Source of the DNA: a bacterium | GTDB taxonomy: Bacteria > Armatimonadota > UBA5829 | Length of the DNA stretch: 64,000 bases | Reading direction: 5' to 3' | Assembly (NCBI GenBank): GCA_021371935.1 | Contig: JAJFVF010000006.1 | Span: 124,001-188,000 of the forward strand | Shown: one piece after another, positions 44,746-54,857 of the stretch | Layout: every line of letters begins with the position of its first letter | How positions within the stretch are numbered: position 1 is the first letter of the stretch | Notes under the pieces: model-generated | Databases searched by the model: none | The model's input: the letters and a program-made list of their open reading frames with translations, nothing else | What the model was told of the DNA's origin: nothing | Position numbers and translations under genes: made by a program

Positions 44746-45716
44746 AGTTTGTAATTTGGCGAGCATATCACCTGGAATCAAATGAAATCATTGATGATTA
44801 TATATCAATAATCAAAAATATTCTGAGCGGACATAAACTTGTAGTCTGCAATGATTTAGACACGATCAAACGCGAGATCACAAACGCAGATGTAATGATC
44901 GGCTGGAAAATCATCCCCTCGGTGTTCGCTGAAGCAAAGAAGCTTAAGTGGATCCAGTTCGGAAGCGCAGGGATTGACCATACACTCTTCCCCGAACTTA
45001 TTGAGAGTGATGTTATCCTGACCACTTTGAGCGGGATTCATACGACAGTGGTCGCAGAGCATGTGCTTGGGATGATGCTGGCTCTGGCACGCAGATTCGA
45101 TGTGGCAGCCAGACTTCAATCCGCCCATAACTTTGACCGCACAGAGCTTGCAGCCACCAGCACGGAGCTGTACGACAAGACCATCGGCATAATCGGCCTC
45201 GGCAAGATAGGGCTCAATATCGCGCGGCTGGCAAAGGCTTTTGGGATGCATGTTGTCGGGACGAAACGGACAGTGCAGGGCAATCTGCCGAATGTGGATG
45301 AACTCTACTGTGCTGACCAGCTCGATAAGATTCTCCCAATATCCGACTATCTGGTGATCACTGTGCCCCTCACATCGGAGACCAGCGCTCTAATCGGTCA
45401 AGATCAGATCGATATGATGAAACAGGGAGCTTATCTGATAAATGTGGCTCGGGGAGCAATGGTCGACCATGATGCGCTGGGCAAGGCTCTTGCAAGCGGC
45501 AGACTGGGCGGAGCGGGGCTGGATGTATTTCCAACTGAGCCGCTCCCGCCGACCAGCCCGATCTGGGATATGCCAAACACAATAATCACGCCGCACACTG
45601 GCGCATCCAGCGCACGTTACGGCGAGCGAGCAATTAAAATTCTAAAGCACAATCTGGACGCATTCCTGACCGGCGGACAAATGATTAATATTTACCGGAG
45701 AGACAGGGGTTATTGA
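44742..45716 (+). CDS. D-isomer-specific 2-hydroxyacid dehydrogenase
   Basis: The 324-residue enzyme has the NAD motif GIIGLGKIGLNIARLAKAFG, and the catalytic Arg (NVARGAMVDHDAL), Glu (GAGLDVFPTEPLPP) and His (ITPHTGASS) residues. It reduces 2-keto acids or oxidises D-2-hydroxy acids; the actual substrate is unknown. It starts at GTG, coupled to the enzyme I-like gene. The next gene starts two bases after it. Confidence 0.92.
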   Translation: MKFVIWRAYHLESNEIIDDYISIIKNILSGHKLVVCNDLDTIKREITNADVMIGWKIIPSVFAEAKKLKWIQFGSAGIDHTLFPELIESDVILTTLSGIHTTVVAEHVLGMMLALARRFDVAARLQSAHNFDRTELAATSTELYDKTIGIIGLGKIGLNIARLAKAFGMHVVGTKRTVQGNLPNVDELYCADQLDKILPISDYLVITVPLTSETSALIGQDQIDMMKQGAYLINVARGAMVDHDALGKALASGRLGGAGLDVFPTEPLPPTSPIWDMPNTIITPHTGASSARYGERAIKILKHNLDAFLTGGQMINIYRRDRGY

Positions 45717-45718
45717 CA

Positions 45719-47710
45719 ATGACCGAGCAAGAGCAGCAAAAAGCCAAAGCCTGGTTTGAAGAACATTTCAAATCCAAAGACATCATGTTTCCGTTTTCAT
45801 TTAATTACAACGATGGCAAGTCGGCGATTTTCCTGAAGAGTTGGAAGTCGAGATGGAACACTGGAAAGTCTGAGGAGGGGTTGTCTCGGCAGATTCTCAC
45901 TCTCAGCGACCCAGAAACAAAACTCGAATGCAGGTGCGAAGCAACCACATTCGATAACTTTCCGGCTGTCGAGTGGGTCATGTACTTCAAAAATAACGGC
46001 AGTGCGCCTTCGCCGATAATTGACGACATTCTGCCGCTGGATACTGACCTGGAGATTGGAAAGGACCAGCCCGCGATAGTCCACCATGCAAAGGGCAGCG
46101 ACTGCAAAATCGACGACTTCGAGCCGCTCGAAAGCAAGATAGGAATAATATATCCACTGCATCTGGCTCCGCAGTGCGGCAGATCATCCGACTGCACGCT
46201 GCCGTTCTTTAACCTGGAGATGGGCAGCGAAGGCGTAATCGGAGCAATAGGCTGGACCGGTGCTTGGAAAGCCGATATCTCTCGCGGTGAGGACGACACC
46301 CACATTAACCTCAGCGCAGGAATGAAGAAGACCCATCTGAGGCTCATGCCTGGTGAGGAAATCAGGACGCCTCGAATTCTACTGCTGTTTTGGGAAGATG
46401 ACCGGACGGGCGCTCATAACATGCTGCGGCAGTTCATACTTACTCATCACACTCCCTATTATGATGACAAAGTGTTGCAGGCACCGATTTGTGACGCGTT
46501 TTGGGGAAAGAACAAGGAAGAGGTGCAAATCGCCAAGGCTCGATGGTGGAAAGACAACAATATCCCCCTGGAGTATATCTGGATCGATGCCGGATGGCAT
46601 GGCAACGGCGTATATGATGAGAACTCGACCACACTCGATGTTTGGTGGGAACAAATAGGAGACTGGGGTACACAGGTGGGAAGTTGGTGGCCAAACAAGG
46701 CTATCTACCCCAATGGCCTGGCTCCCGTCGGCAAAGCTTATAAAGAGATGGGATACGGGTTCGTGCTGTGGATGGAACCTGAAAGAGTCTACAAAGACAC
46801 CCATTTGGTATGTGAGCATCCCGAGTGGCTCCTGGGACCGGATGGCGACAACTACCTCTTCAACCTGGGCATGCCTGAAGCGCGACAGGCATTGACCGAT
46901 TTGGTTCTAGGTATTCTAGTCGAGGGCAGGGTCACTTGCTACAGGCAGGACTTCAACTTCGACCCGTCTCCATACTGGGAAAAAGCTGATGCGCCGGACA
47001 GAGTCGGGATGAGCGAAATACGCCACATAGAGGGGCTATACGCATTCTGGGATGAGCTGAGAGCAAGAATTCCGAACCTGGTTATAGACAACTGCGCCAG
47101 CGGTGGACGCAGGATCGATCTGGAGACTATATCGCGCAGCATACCTCTATGGCGCAGTGATTATCAGTGTGCATCGGACTTCGACCCGATCGGCATGCAG
47201 GGTCAAACGCAGGGTCTTGCGCCATGGGTCCCTCTGAGCACGGGCTGCTATAATCGCATCGAAGAACCTGACACATACGCTCTCAGAAGTGCGCTCGGGC
47301 CAGGAATCGTTATGAATCTGAATACATACGGCTTTAACCCATCACCCCGACTCCCGGTCGATTGGGTGAAGAGGTCTATGAACGAAGAGTTTGAGGTGCG
47401 CAAATATTTTTATGGCGATTTCTATCCTCTGTTGTCATACAGCCTGGCAGATGACATATGGGCTGCATGGCAGTATGACAGGCCGGATTTGGGCGAAGGT
47501 ATGGTATTGGCAATGCGCAGACCGAAGAGTCCCTTCACCAGCATGATCGCGCCGCTGCATGGATTGGATGCTGATGCGATCTATGAACTGCACCCGGCTG
47601 ATGGAACCGGCACGATCCAGGCAAAGGGAAGCGAGCTTGCGCAAGACGGGCTGACGATAGAGATCAGCGAAAAACCGGGCAGCGCTTTATATATCTATAG
47701 GAAGTCATAG
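45719..47710 (+). CDS. GH36-family alpha-galactosidase-like glycosidase
   Basis: A 663-residue protein with an N-terminal beta domain and a TIM barrel. Motifs fit GH36/GH27: IPLEYIWIDAGWHGNGVY, YGFVLWMEPERVYKDT, the nucleophile region CYRQDFNFDPS and the acid/base region DNCASGGRRIDLETI. The C-terminal beta domain ends at KPGSALYIY. No signal peptide, so it works inside the cell on short alpha-galactosides. A TTG six bases before the ATG is in frame but less likely. Confidence 0.92.
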   Translation: MTEQEQQKAKAWFEEHFKSKDIMFPFSFNYNDGKSAIFLKSWKSRWNTGKSEEGLSRQILTLSDPETKLECRCEATTFDNFPAVEWVMYFKNNGSAPSPIIDDILPLDTDLEIGKDQPAIVHHAKGSDCKIDDFEPLESKIGIIYPLHLAPQCGRSSDCTLPFFNLEMGSEGVIGAIGWTGAWKADISRGEDDTHINLSAGMKKTHLRLMPGEEIRTPRILLLFWEDDRTGAHNMLRQFILTHHTPYYDDKVLQAPICDAFWGKNKEEVQIAKARWWKDNNIPLEYIWIDAGWHGNGVYDENSTTLDVWWEQIGDWGTQVGSWWPNKAIYPNGLAPVGKAYKEMGYGFVLWMEPERVYKDTHLVCEHPEWLLGPDGDNYLFNLGMPEARQALTDLVLGILVEGRVTCYRQDFNFDPSPYWEKADAPDRVGMSEIRHIEGLYAFWDELRARIPNLVIDNCASGGRRIDLETISRSIPLWRSDYQCASDFDPIGMQGQTQGLAPWVPLSTGCYNRIEEPDTYALRSALGPGIVMNLNTYGFNPSPRLPVDWVKRSMNEEFEVRKYFYGDFYPLLSYSLADDIWAAWQYDRPDLGEGMVLAMRRPKSPFTSMIAPLHGLDADAIYELHPADGTGTIQAKGSELAQDGLTIEISEKPGSALYIYRKS

Positions 47711-47719
47711 GCCATATAC

Positions 47720-48340
47720 ATGAATAAATCTCAGTTGAAATACAGTCTCATCTTGCCTCAAGGTTATGAAGTGGGAAAAGGCAAACTCTGGCCGCTGGTA
47801 GTCTTTCTTCACGGAGCCGGTGAGAGAGGTGACGACCTCGAAAAACTGAAAGTGCATGGTCCGACAAAACTGGCTGCGCAGGGCAAGCAATTTCCTTTCA
47901 TTATCCTGGCTCCACTTTGTCCGGAAGATTGTTGGTGGAACAACGAGGCCGACAAAACCATAAAACTGATAGATGAGACTGTTTCAAATTACAATGTGGA
48001 CAAGAACCGTATATATCTGACTGGGATAAGCATGGGTGGTTACGGCACATGGCATCTTGCAGCCAAAATCCCAAACAGGCTGGCTGCCATAGCGCCCATA
48101 TGCGGCGGGGGCGACCCTGCAAGTGCCGGCATTATCAAAAATATCCCTGTGTGGGTCTTTCATGGCGACAAAGACCCGACTGTCCCAATTGAAAAGTCCC
48201 AGGAGATGGTTGATGCAGTGCGATCAGCAGGCGGAAGCCCAAAGCTTACTATATATCCCGGCATCGAACATGACTCATGGACAGCCACTTATGAGAGTGA
48301 TGAATTTTGGCAGTGGATGCTTGAGCAAAAACGGCCTTGA
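47720..48340 (+). CDS. alpha/beta-hydrolase, esterase of the PHB-depolymerase-like group
   Basis: A 206-residue protein with the nucleophile elbow GISMGGYGTW, the catalytic Asp region HGDKDPTVP and the His region GIEHDSW. The oxyanion part is VFLHGAGERG. No signal peptide. It follows the glycosidase by nine bases and may remove acyl groups from sugar substrates. Confidence 0.9.
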   Translation: MNKSQLKYSLILPQGYEVGKGKLWPLVVFLHGAGERGDDLEKLKVHGPTKLAAQGKQFPFIILAPLCPEDCWWNNEADKTIKLIDETVSNYNVDKNRIYLTGISMGGYGTWHLAAKIPNRLAAIAPICGGGDPASAGIIKNIPVWVFHGDKDPTVPIEKSQEMVDAVRSAGGSPKLTIYPGIEHDSWTATYESDEFWQWMLEQKRP

Positions 48341-48391
48341 GCTGTAGTTCTATGGGACCGGCTGCGAGACCACCTGCACACCGGCCCAATT

Positions 48392-51115
48392 CTAGTCTGC
48401 AGATCCCAGGGAATTGATATCGTAACGAACTTTGACACTACCCTGTTGGCATAACCACTCTGCGATAAGTGGAAGACCTCTCGAGATATCGCTAAAGCTA
48501 TAAATTTGCACTAAGACCATCCGGCCTTCACTCCGCGCATAGCCGCTCTTAATGTTTTCAGGGTTGCCTTTGCTGTTTGGACGTGCACCCAAACGTTCCT
48601 CAAGCATTTTTGTAATAGAGTTACCCTGGTCAATCAAGGCTTTGATCTGTTTGTCTTTTGGGCTGGAATTTATTGTTGCTTTTGTCATCAACATCTTCTT
48701 TGCAGTTGAAGCATCCACCTGATCAATCTTCACATCGAAATCACGGATCTTCTTCCACAGGTCGACAACACTCGTGTCGGTGGTTGCCTCAGAACAGATA
48801 TCTTTCAGCAGGCGCTCTTCTTCTGCCCGCACCGTCTTTGTAATATTCTTATTTAAGCGAGAAGCCTCTTCAACATCGCCCTTTTCTCGAAGCTGAGTTA
48901 TATGCTGCTGAGCTTTTTTTACATCAGGTGTTTGATAAGCTTCAGTATATAAGTTCTGCAGTCTGTAATAGGTGATTCGAGCACAAGTAAACTTGGATCT
49001 CTGCTCAGGTGAAAGCTGTTTCCATGCACTCGTCCAGGGTTGAACAAGTGAGTCAGTGGATAGATACAGATATTCAGAATCACTGTAAGGAAAACAGCCG
49101 TCAAACTCCTGCTCACACTGCTTCGACATCTTCTTCGATGATAAAAGGCAAGTAAATGATACGCTGAGGCGATTTCCTTCCCTGTCTACAAGAATACGCT
49201 TAACCTTAGGTTCCAATGCTTTGACCAGTCTTTTACGATCCGAAGCTGCGTCCTCCGGCAGCGAGAGCAGCAGGCTTTGCCCAAAGAGTCTAAGTGATGC
49301 CGTTGCAGGTAGTTTTCCAGAAAACTCTTTGTATAGCGCGCCCGCTTCACTATCATTCTTGCAAATAGCGATTATCGTAGTCCGCGCTGCGTTTGGAACT
49401 GCTGAGTAATTACTTTGAATATGTTGCTGTGTGGAGCCTTGTCTATATTCATATTTGCCTCCTTTTTCGAGCATGCCAAGCATATCTTTCATATTCCCTG
49501 ACGAGACAAGGAAAAGAAAACCGGCTACAACAAACGCAATAAATAGCGCACCCAAGTACGCTGTAAGAAGTCCTATGGAAGCCAATATCTTTGGAGGGCG
49601 TGTGTTGAGAGTCTGGAAAATACCCAATACTTGCTGTGCCAACAATCCAGGCGCCTGCTGCTTAGGCTGTTTTTCACGAACCAGGCGCAAAATTGTTTTG
49701 GCTGTCTCGATCGGAATGGTGGCCTCATCAGCTGAATCACTGTTGAACCCGCTCTTGCGCAGACGATACGCTATAGAGGCCTGCCGCCAAGAGGTCGGAA
49801 GAGCCATTGCCATGGGGATGCATATGGCTGTGAGTATCTTGTCACCAGTACCTATGCCAAGAAGAAATAACCCGAAAACTGCCAATGCTCGAAAGGCAGT
49901 ATCCAAATATGGATGGCGAGAAAAGAGCACTGTATGAAACAACCAGCCGCCATCTAAAGGCATAATTGGAAGGAGGTTGAACCCATTTATCACAAGCAGC
50001 ATCAACGCTGGCGCCAGCAATGGTTTTATGCCGAGGACTGCCCCGACAATTCCTAAGATAGTCCCAATTAATATCCCCGGGACGGGACCAGCTAAAGATA
50101 CAATGGCTCTCTTCCATCCCGGCACATTATAATGCTGCCCGCTCACCGCTGCACCAAGCAGGGGGATAAAAAACACATTCAAATTGCGATACTTAAAAGC
50201 ACGCATGGTCAGATAATGTCCGAGTTCATGCAAAATTAGAATCGGCACAATTAGCAGAATGCCGGTAAGGCGGGAGAAGCGCCAGACCATTACGAAGACA
50301 ATAAGTGATATGGCCAGCAACAATAATGTACTCAAAGCGTTTGTCTTTTTCTGCTGGATGCGATAAATATTGGCAAAAACTTGCGCATCATCAATGCTGA
50401 TGTCCTCTTGCTTTAACAACTCATCCGTCAGGTCCAAACGCTTGATCTCATCCTCTTTCAGGGGTTGGAATATGCCCCGAGCGATATGAAAATCACGAAC
50501 CAGTATATGCCACTGTTCAATGGTCTGCCGCAGTTGATCTTGCGTAGACACCGATAACGGAACCACTGATGCTTTTTGCACAGCAGACTCATGCAACGAC
50601 CACAGTTTCTGAATCGACATGCCAATGTGATAGCGTGCCGAAACCGATGCTGGAGAGAGCAAATCCGGTTTGCCTGCACTTGATACAAGAAAGCTGCCGT
50701 CTTGGCATGGCATGCAAAAAATGGGGAAGAAGTGGTTCTTGACCTTTGCAGGAGCAATCCAGACTCGGTTATGAATGCGTGCGATGTGATGACCGGTCGA
50801 GTGAAGAAATGTTGCCCAATATATATATGTTGAACGCAAAGGGTCTTTGATTACATGGTAAATTGGACTGTGAAACCCCAATGCAGACAATTCCACAATA
50901 GCTTTTTGGAATCGTTCAAGAACATCAGCTGGCAGCTCTGCTTCACCGACCTCAAATGGAGCTACGCTCTCAACAATCGGATCATCTGTTGAAGAACTGA
51001 GCGATATTCGAAAGAGCTTCACAAACAAAATAACAGGCAGCAATATCCACGGGGTACCAAACAAATACTCTCTTATTGTGATACGTGGTGCATTCAGATG
51101 ATAAAATGCTTTCAA
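48392..51115 (-). CDS. large M50-type zinc metalloprotease
   Basis: About 907 residues. The N-terminal ~290 residues hold one helix and a soluble region. Then comes the HELGH motif (His296, Glu297, His300) in a helix cluster, with the second M50 motif NGFNLLPIMPLDGG. A further helix and a C-terminal soluble tail of about 350 residues follow. I chose the TTG because GGGAGGA stands five bases before it; an ATG 13 codons upstream lacks such a site. Site-2 proteases cut membrane proteins; the long tail is unlike typical RseP. Function unknown. Confidence 0.82.
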   Translation of the reverse strand: MKAFYHLNAPRITIREYLFGTPWILLPVILFVKLFRISLSSSTDDPIVESVAPFEVGEAELPADVLERFQKAIVELSALGFHSPIYHVIKDPLRSTYIYWATFLHSTGHHIARIHNRVWIAPAKVKNHFFPIFCMPCQDGSFLVSSAGKPDLLSPASVSARYHIGMSIQKLWSLHESAVQKASVVPLSVSTQDQLRQTIEQWHILVRDFHIARGIFQPLKEDEIKRLDLTDELLKQEDISIDDAQVFANIYRIQQKKTNALSTLLLLAISLIVFVMVWRFSRLTGILLIVPILILHELGHYLTMRAFKYRNLNVFFIPLLGAAVSGQHYNVPGWKRAIVSLAGPVPGILIGTILGIVGAVLGIKPLLAPALMLLVINGFNLLPIMPLDGGWLFHTVLFSRHPYLDTAFRALAVFGLFLLGIGTGDKILTAICIPMAMALPTSWRQASIAYRLRKSGFNSDSADEATIPIETAKTILRLVREKQPKQQAPGLLAQQVLGIFQTLNTRPPKILASIGLLTAYLGALFIAFVVAGFLFLVSSGNMKDMLGMLEKGGKYEYRQGSTQQHIQSNYSAVPNAARTTIIAICKNDSEAGALYKEFSGKLPATASLRLFGQSLLLSLPEDAASDRKRLVKALEPKVKRILVDREGNRLSVSFTCLLSSKKMSKQCEQEFDGCFPYSDSEYLYLSTDSLVQPWTSAWKQLSPEQRSKFTCARITYYRLQNLYTEAYQTPDVKKAQQHITQLREKGDVEEASRLNKNITKTVRAEEERLLKDICSEATTDTSVVDLWKKIRDFDVKIDQVDASTAKKMLMTKATINSSPKDKQIKALIDQGNSITKMLEERLGARPNSKGNPENIKSGYARSEGRMVLVQIYSFSDISRGLPLIAEWLCQQGSVKVRYDINSLGSAD

Positions 51116-51259
51116 AGCAATCCTCCCAGATTGTGGCAGATACTGTATTTGCAAAGCCTAATTATTAACATATGCTTATGCAAACATGTAAGGATTCCTT
51201 CTGCCGTGTAATGCTGTCGATCTATTGCACACATAAAAGCATCGGATTACTACCAACCC

Positions 51260-51892
51260 TCAACTTCTTTCCGGCAGATGATATGACAACACCGCCAACT
51301 CCTGCAGGAAGTCTACGTTTCGCACGGTGATGCCTGTGGGCAGGCGGAGAAGTGTGGGGGCGAAATTGAGGATGGTGGCAATACCGGCTTCCACCATTTT
51401 GTCGGCAACTGCCTGGGCTGCAGGCGCAGGGACAGCTATTATCCCCATCTTTGCGCCAATTGCCTTGTTTTGACTTACTATATCGGCGACATCCATGATC
51501 GTCAGGTCCCAGAGCTGCCTGCCGATCTTATTGGGATTGTTATCGAACGCCGCCACTATATGGAAGTTTTCCGCCCTAAGCGGATGGTAACCCGCCAGAG
51601 CCGAACCCAAATGACCCGCGCCGACCAATATAACAGGTTGAGTCCTCTCTATCTTAAGTATCCGACTTATGCGCGAGTGCAGTTCATTGACATTATAGCC
51701 TATTCCAGGACGGCCAAACTCACCGAAATATGAGAGGTCTTTCCTGAACGCTGCCGCGCTGATGCCTGTGCTCATCTCGATATCAATGGAGGATATTGTC
51801 TCGATATTCCTGGTCTTTAGGCCGGTAAGAATTGTCAGATAGGTCGCCAACCGTTCGAGTGTGGGTATTGGGACTTTGATTATGCTCGGCAT
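51260..51892 (-). CDS. rex: redox-sensing transcriptional repressor Rex
   Basis: The 210-residue protein has the N-terminal winged helix (LSYFGEFGRPGIGYNV) and the Rossmann motif VGAGHLGSALAGY, with the conserved C-terminal NFAPTLLRLPTGITVRNVDF. Rex senses NADH/NAD+ and represses respiratory and fermentation genes when the ratio is low. It starts at the ATG preceded by GGATG. In the same genome it may control the nuo genes, but no operator was matched. Confidence 0.96.
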   Translation of the reverse strand: MPSIIKVPIPTLERLATYLTILTGLKTRNIETISSIDIEMSTGISAAAFRKDLSYFGEFGRPGIGYNVNELHSRISRILKIERTQPVILVGAGHLGSALAGYHPLRAENFHIVAAFDNNPNKIGRQLWDLTIMDVADIVSQNKAIGAKMGIIAVPAPAAQAVADKMVEAGIATILNFAPTLLRLPTGITVRNVDFLQELAVLSYHLPERS

Positions 51893-51965
51893 ACTACATC
51901 CATCTTTGTGAAATATTTCGCAAAGCCAGTATATCAAACTGTGCTGCTCAGCGCAAATGAGATGG

Positions 51966-52748
51966 TCACTCTATATCCAAAACGGTCTTTCTTACACTCA
52001 CATCCATAACCTGCCAGCCGTCCTTATCCCACTTTATATGAGAAATGATCTCGGCTATGGGGTCCGCACCGGAAATGCCGCGCGCTTCTTGTATTGCCTC
52101 AAGTTCATAAACGCCGTTATGATCCACATCAACAGGAGTAATCAGGCCATAGCCGCCTGTTATGACTTCAGTAGACTTCAATAATTTGCCGTTATTATAA
52201 TAGCCCGCCTGATCATAATATTTCCTGTGATCGGCAAGGTCCACAGTGCTCGACTGCCCGCCGACAATGATCTCAGCCTTGTAATCGGACAAAAAATGAC
52301 CCGTGACTGCCGGCATCACCCCACGATTCGTGTCAAACAGCAGCTTCGGCCGCCCGTCGATAAACGAATATATAACGCAGTTGATAATCCCGCCGTCTGT
52401 GGGAGATGAAATGAGAACATCCGGCGTGCCGTCGCCGGTGAAGTCCATGGCCTTGAGCTGTGGATTGATGCCGCTACCGGACTTTTCCGGCAGGCGGGTG
52501 CAAAGCTCATTTTGACCATCCAGATCAGTCAGCCTCACCGACATTTCGACCACATAATGTCCGGCACGATCCTGTTTTCTGCCCATCAGTATAATGCGGT
52601 CCTTGACCCCGTCGCCCGTCACATCCGCGTCTAGCTGACCGATCACAACGCTGTCTTCCGCCGGGCATGTCATCGGCTTGGGATCGACCATGGCCGAGCA
52701 GGCCGGGAGACACAGCATACAGAAGATGGTCATAAATCCGGTGCGCAT
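51966..52748 (-). CDS. FG-GAP lipoprotein, unknown role
   Basis: A 260-residue protein with a lipobox (CLPACSAM, Cys after LPA) and three FG-GAP-like calcium units (LDADVTGDGVKDRIILMG, MDFTGDGTPDVLISSPT, VDVDHNGVYELEAI). It is anchored to the membrane by its lipid. GGAGGTAATGGGGC precedes the ATG. The intergenic region upstream is shared with the divergent helicase gene. Confidence 0.85.
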   Translation of the reverse strand: MRTGFMTIFCMLCLPACSAMVDPKPMTCPAEDSVVIGQLDADVTGDGVKDRIILMGRKQDRAGHYVVEMSVRLTDLDGQNELCTRLPEKSGSGINPQLKAMDFTGDGTPDVLISSPTDGGIINCVIYSFIDGRPKLLFDTNRGVMPAVTGHFLSDYKAEIIVGGQSSTVDLADHRKYYDQAGYYNNGKLLKSTEVITGGYGLITPVDVDHNGVYELEAIQEARGISGADPIAEIISHIKWDKDGWQVMDVSVRKTVLDIE

Positions 52749-52839
52749 GCCCCATTACCTCCATACAATAGCACTTTCCCCCGGCAGCGCACTCTCTGAA
52801 ACGAAATTCAGGTCATTGCGTAATTACTTGATAATATCC

Positions 52840-52867
52840 TTGACTGTCGAATGTGCGTTCGTATAGA
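52840..52867 (+). promoter_or_regulatory. promoter of the dinG-like gene
   Basis: TTGACT and TATAGA are separated by 16 bases, ending only a dozen bases before the ATG. The mRNA would have almost no leader. Confidence 0.55.
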
Positions 52868-52878
52868 ATTGTGGCAGG

Positions 52879-54831
52879 ATGTTTGAAGAAATAACCAAAT
52901 GCCTCGGGACGGACGGACGGTTCGCGCGTCTGTGCGAGGGTTACGAATATAGAGATGAACAGCTCAAGATGGCATCGGCTGTCGCTGACGCAATGCTGCA
53001 CAAAGAACACCTGCTTGTGGAAGCAGGCACCGGCGTCGGCAAGACGGTCGGCTATCTCACGCCTGCCGTCATCTATTCATCCGGCGCAAAACCGATCATC
53101 ATATCGACCCATACGATCAACCTCCAGGGTCAGCTCATCAACAAAGATATCCCCCTGATGCAGCAGGTGATGGAGGACCATCCTTTTACGGCTGTCCTGA
53201 TGAAAGGCCGGAGCAACTTCGTCTGTCTGCAGGAACTCGATCATGCCGCCAAGTCGGTCATATACCATGAAGACCCTTTGTTCAAACAGCTTCAGGAATG
53301 GGCATCAAAGACACAAACTGGTGATGTCAGTGAACTGGACTTTACATTCCCCGACTGGTCCGAGGTCTGCTGCAACCAGGACACCTGCCGACACCAAGAG
53401 TGCCCTTACAACTCCGAGCAGTGCTTCTATTACAAAATGCGCCGAGCCGCAGAGCTGGCGGATATCATAGTGGTGAACCATGCGCTCTTTTTCAGTGACC
53501 TCGGCCTCAAGATGACCGATCCCAAGAATGGAATTTTGCCCGACTACGGAGCCGTTATCTTCGACGAGGCGCATCACCTGGAAGATGTGGCGAGTAATAT
53601 CTTCGGCATCGAGTTCTCGAACTACCGCGTGCCTCAGCTCATCAGCCGCATCCGCAAGCGCAGGGAGATAGACATTCCTCAGGGTGAGCTTGAATATATC
53701 CTCAGTCTGAATAACACGCTCTTCGGTCCGTTCGATTCGATGCACAGGTCGGAGTTTTTCCTTGATGAGATGTATCAGTCCGTCGAAAAGCGCACCGTGG
53801 ACGAGTCAGTCAATAACCTGATAACTCACCTGGACGGCCTGAACACCGCCTTGCTGGGTCAGGACACTCAGGATAACCCCGAACTCAAGGACCGCATAGA
53901 CGGATACCGAAAGATGCTTGCCCGTATGCGCGGTGAGCTTTCGGATCTGTTTTTTGCGGATCAACCCAATTACTTCAGATGGTGCGAAAAGCCCTCCGGC
54001 GGCAAGTTCGTGAGCTGCTACCTGCACCTGTCGCCTGTGAATGTGGCGGATATACTCCATGATGCGCTTTGGGGCAACCCAGAATCCGTAATTGCCACCT
54101 CCGCAACACTATCCAACTCGGGCACGTTCTGTTACCTCAAAAAGAGACTCGGCACACCCGATTGCAATGAACTGATCCTCGGCTCGCCGTTCGATTTCGA
54201 GCGACAGGCGCTGCTGTATGTGCCGGACGATCTTGCGTTTCCGTCGAATGCTCCTGAATATGCCGATGCCGTATCCGAAAAGATCAGACAGCTTTTGCTC
54301 GCATCTAACGGCAGGGCATTCATGCTCTTCACATCATACCGGATGCTCAATGAGGTCTTCAATCGGTTGGTAGATGATGTCCCGTTCAGGCTCCTCAAGC
54401 AGGGCGATATGTCTAATGATCGCCTAATAACCGAGTTCCGCGAGAACGATGACACGTGCCTTATGGGTGTGCACTCGTTCTGGGAGGGTGTGGACGTGAA
54501 GGGTGAGAGGCTCTCGTGCGTGATTATTGACAAGCTCCCGTTCGCAGTGCCGGACACGCCTACCAACAAAGCCCGATGCGAGCAGATCGAAAAAGAGGGC
54601 GGCAACTGGTTTGCCGAATACTCCATCCCCCAGGCTCAAATCCGTCTGAAGCAGGGTTTCGGCAGGCTGATACGCACCAAGACAGACCACGGGGTGGTCG
54701 CCATACTGGACTCTCGAATCCACATGAAGTTCTACGGCAAAGAGTTCCTCAAATACCTGCCGCACTGCAAGGGGACGAAGAAGGTGGAGAGAGTGAAGGA
54801 GTTTTTGGGAGTCAATATAAACAATATCTGA
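52879..54831 (+). CDS. dinG: DinG/XPD-family ATP-dependent helicase
   Basis: The 650-residue 5'-3' helicase has Walker A EAGTGVGKTVGYL, the DEAH box (VIFDEAHHLEDV), an iron-sulfur cluster set of Cys (FVCLQELDH, CCNQDTCRHQECPYNSEQC) and the C-terminal motif IRLKQGFGRLIRTKTDHGVV. It unwinds R-loops and forked DNA. The Cys set shows it is the Fe-S type. A putative nuclease gene follows 26 bases later. Confidence 0.92.
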   Translation: MFEEITKCLGTDGRFARLCEGYEYRDEQLKMASAVADAMLHKEHLLVEAGTGVGKTVGYLTPAVIYSSGAKPIIISTHTINLQGQLINKDIPLMQQVMEDHPFTAVLMKGRSNFVCLQELDHAAKSVIYHEDPLFKQLQEWASKTQTGDVSELDFTFPDWSEVCCNQDTCRHQECPYNSEQCFYYKMRRAAELADIIVVNHALFFSDLGLKMTDPKNGILPDYGAVIFDEAHHLEDVASNIFGIEFSNYRVPQLISRIRKRREIDIPQGELEYILSLNNTLFGPFDSMHRSEFFLDEMYQSVEKRTVDESVNNLITHLDGLNTALLGQDTQDNPELKDRIDGYRKMLARMRGELSDLFFADQPNYFRWCEKPSGGKFVSCYLHLSPVNVADILHDALWGNPESVIATSATLSNSGTFCYLKKRLGTPDCNELILGSPFDFERQALLYVPDDLAFPSNAPEYADAVSEKIRQLLLASNGRAFMLFTSYRMLNEVFNRLVDDVPFRLLKQGDMSNDRLITEFRENDDTCLMGVHSFWEGVDVKGERLSCVIIDKLPFAVPDTPTNKARCEQIEKEGGNWFAEYSIPQAQIRLKQGFGRLIRTKTDHGVVAILDSRIHMKFYGKEFLKYLPHCKGTKKVERVKEFLGVNINNI

Positions 54832-54857
54832 GCCTAAGCTCAGAAAGGACACAGCAA

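Noticed and set aside
52749-52878. Riboswitch in the divergent intergenic region
   Set aside because: Only promoter-like hexamers are seen; no conserved aptamer core, and the region is short.
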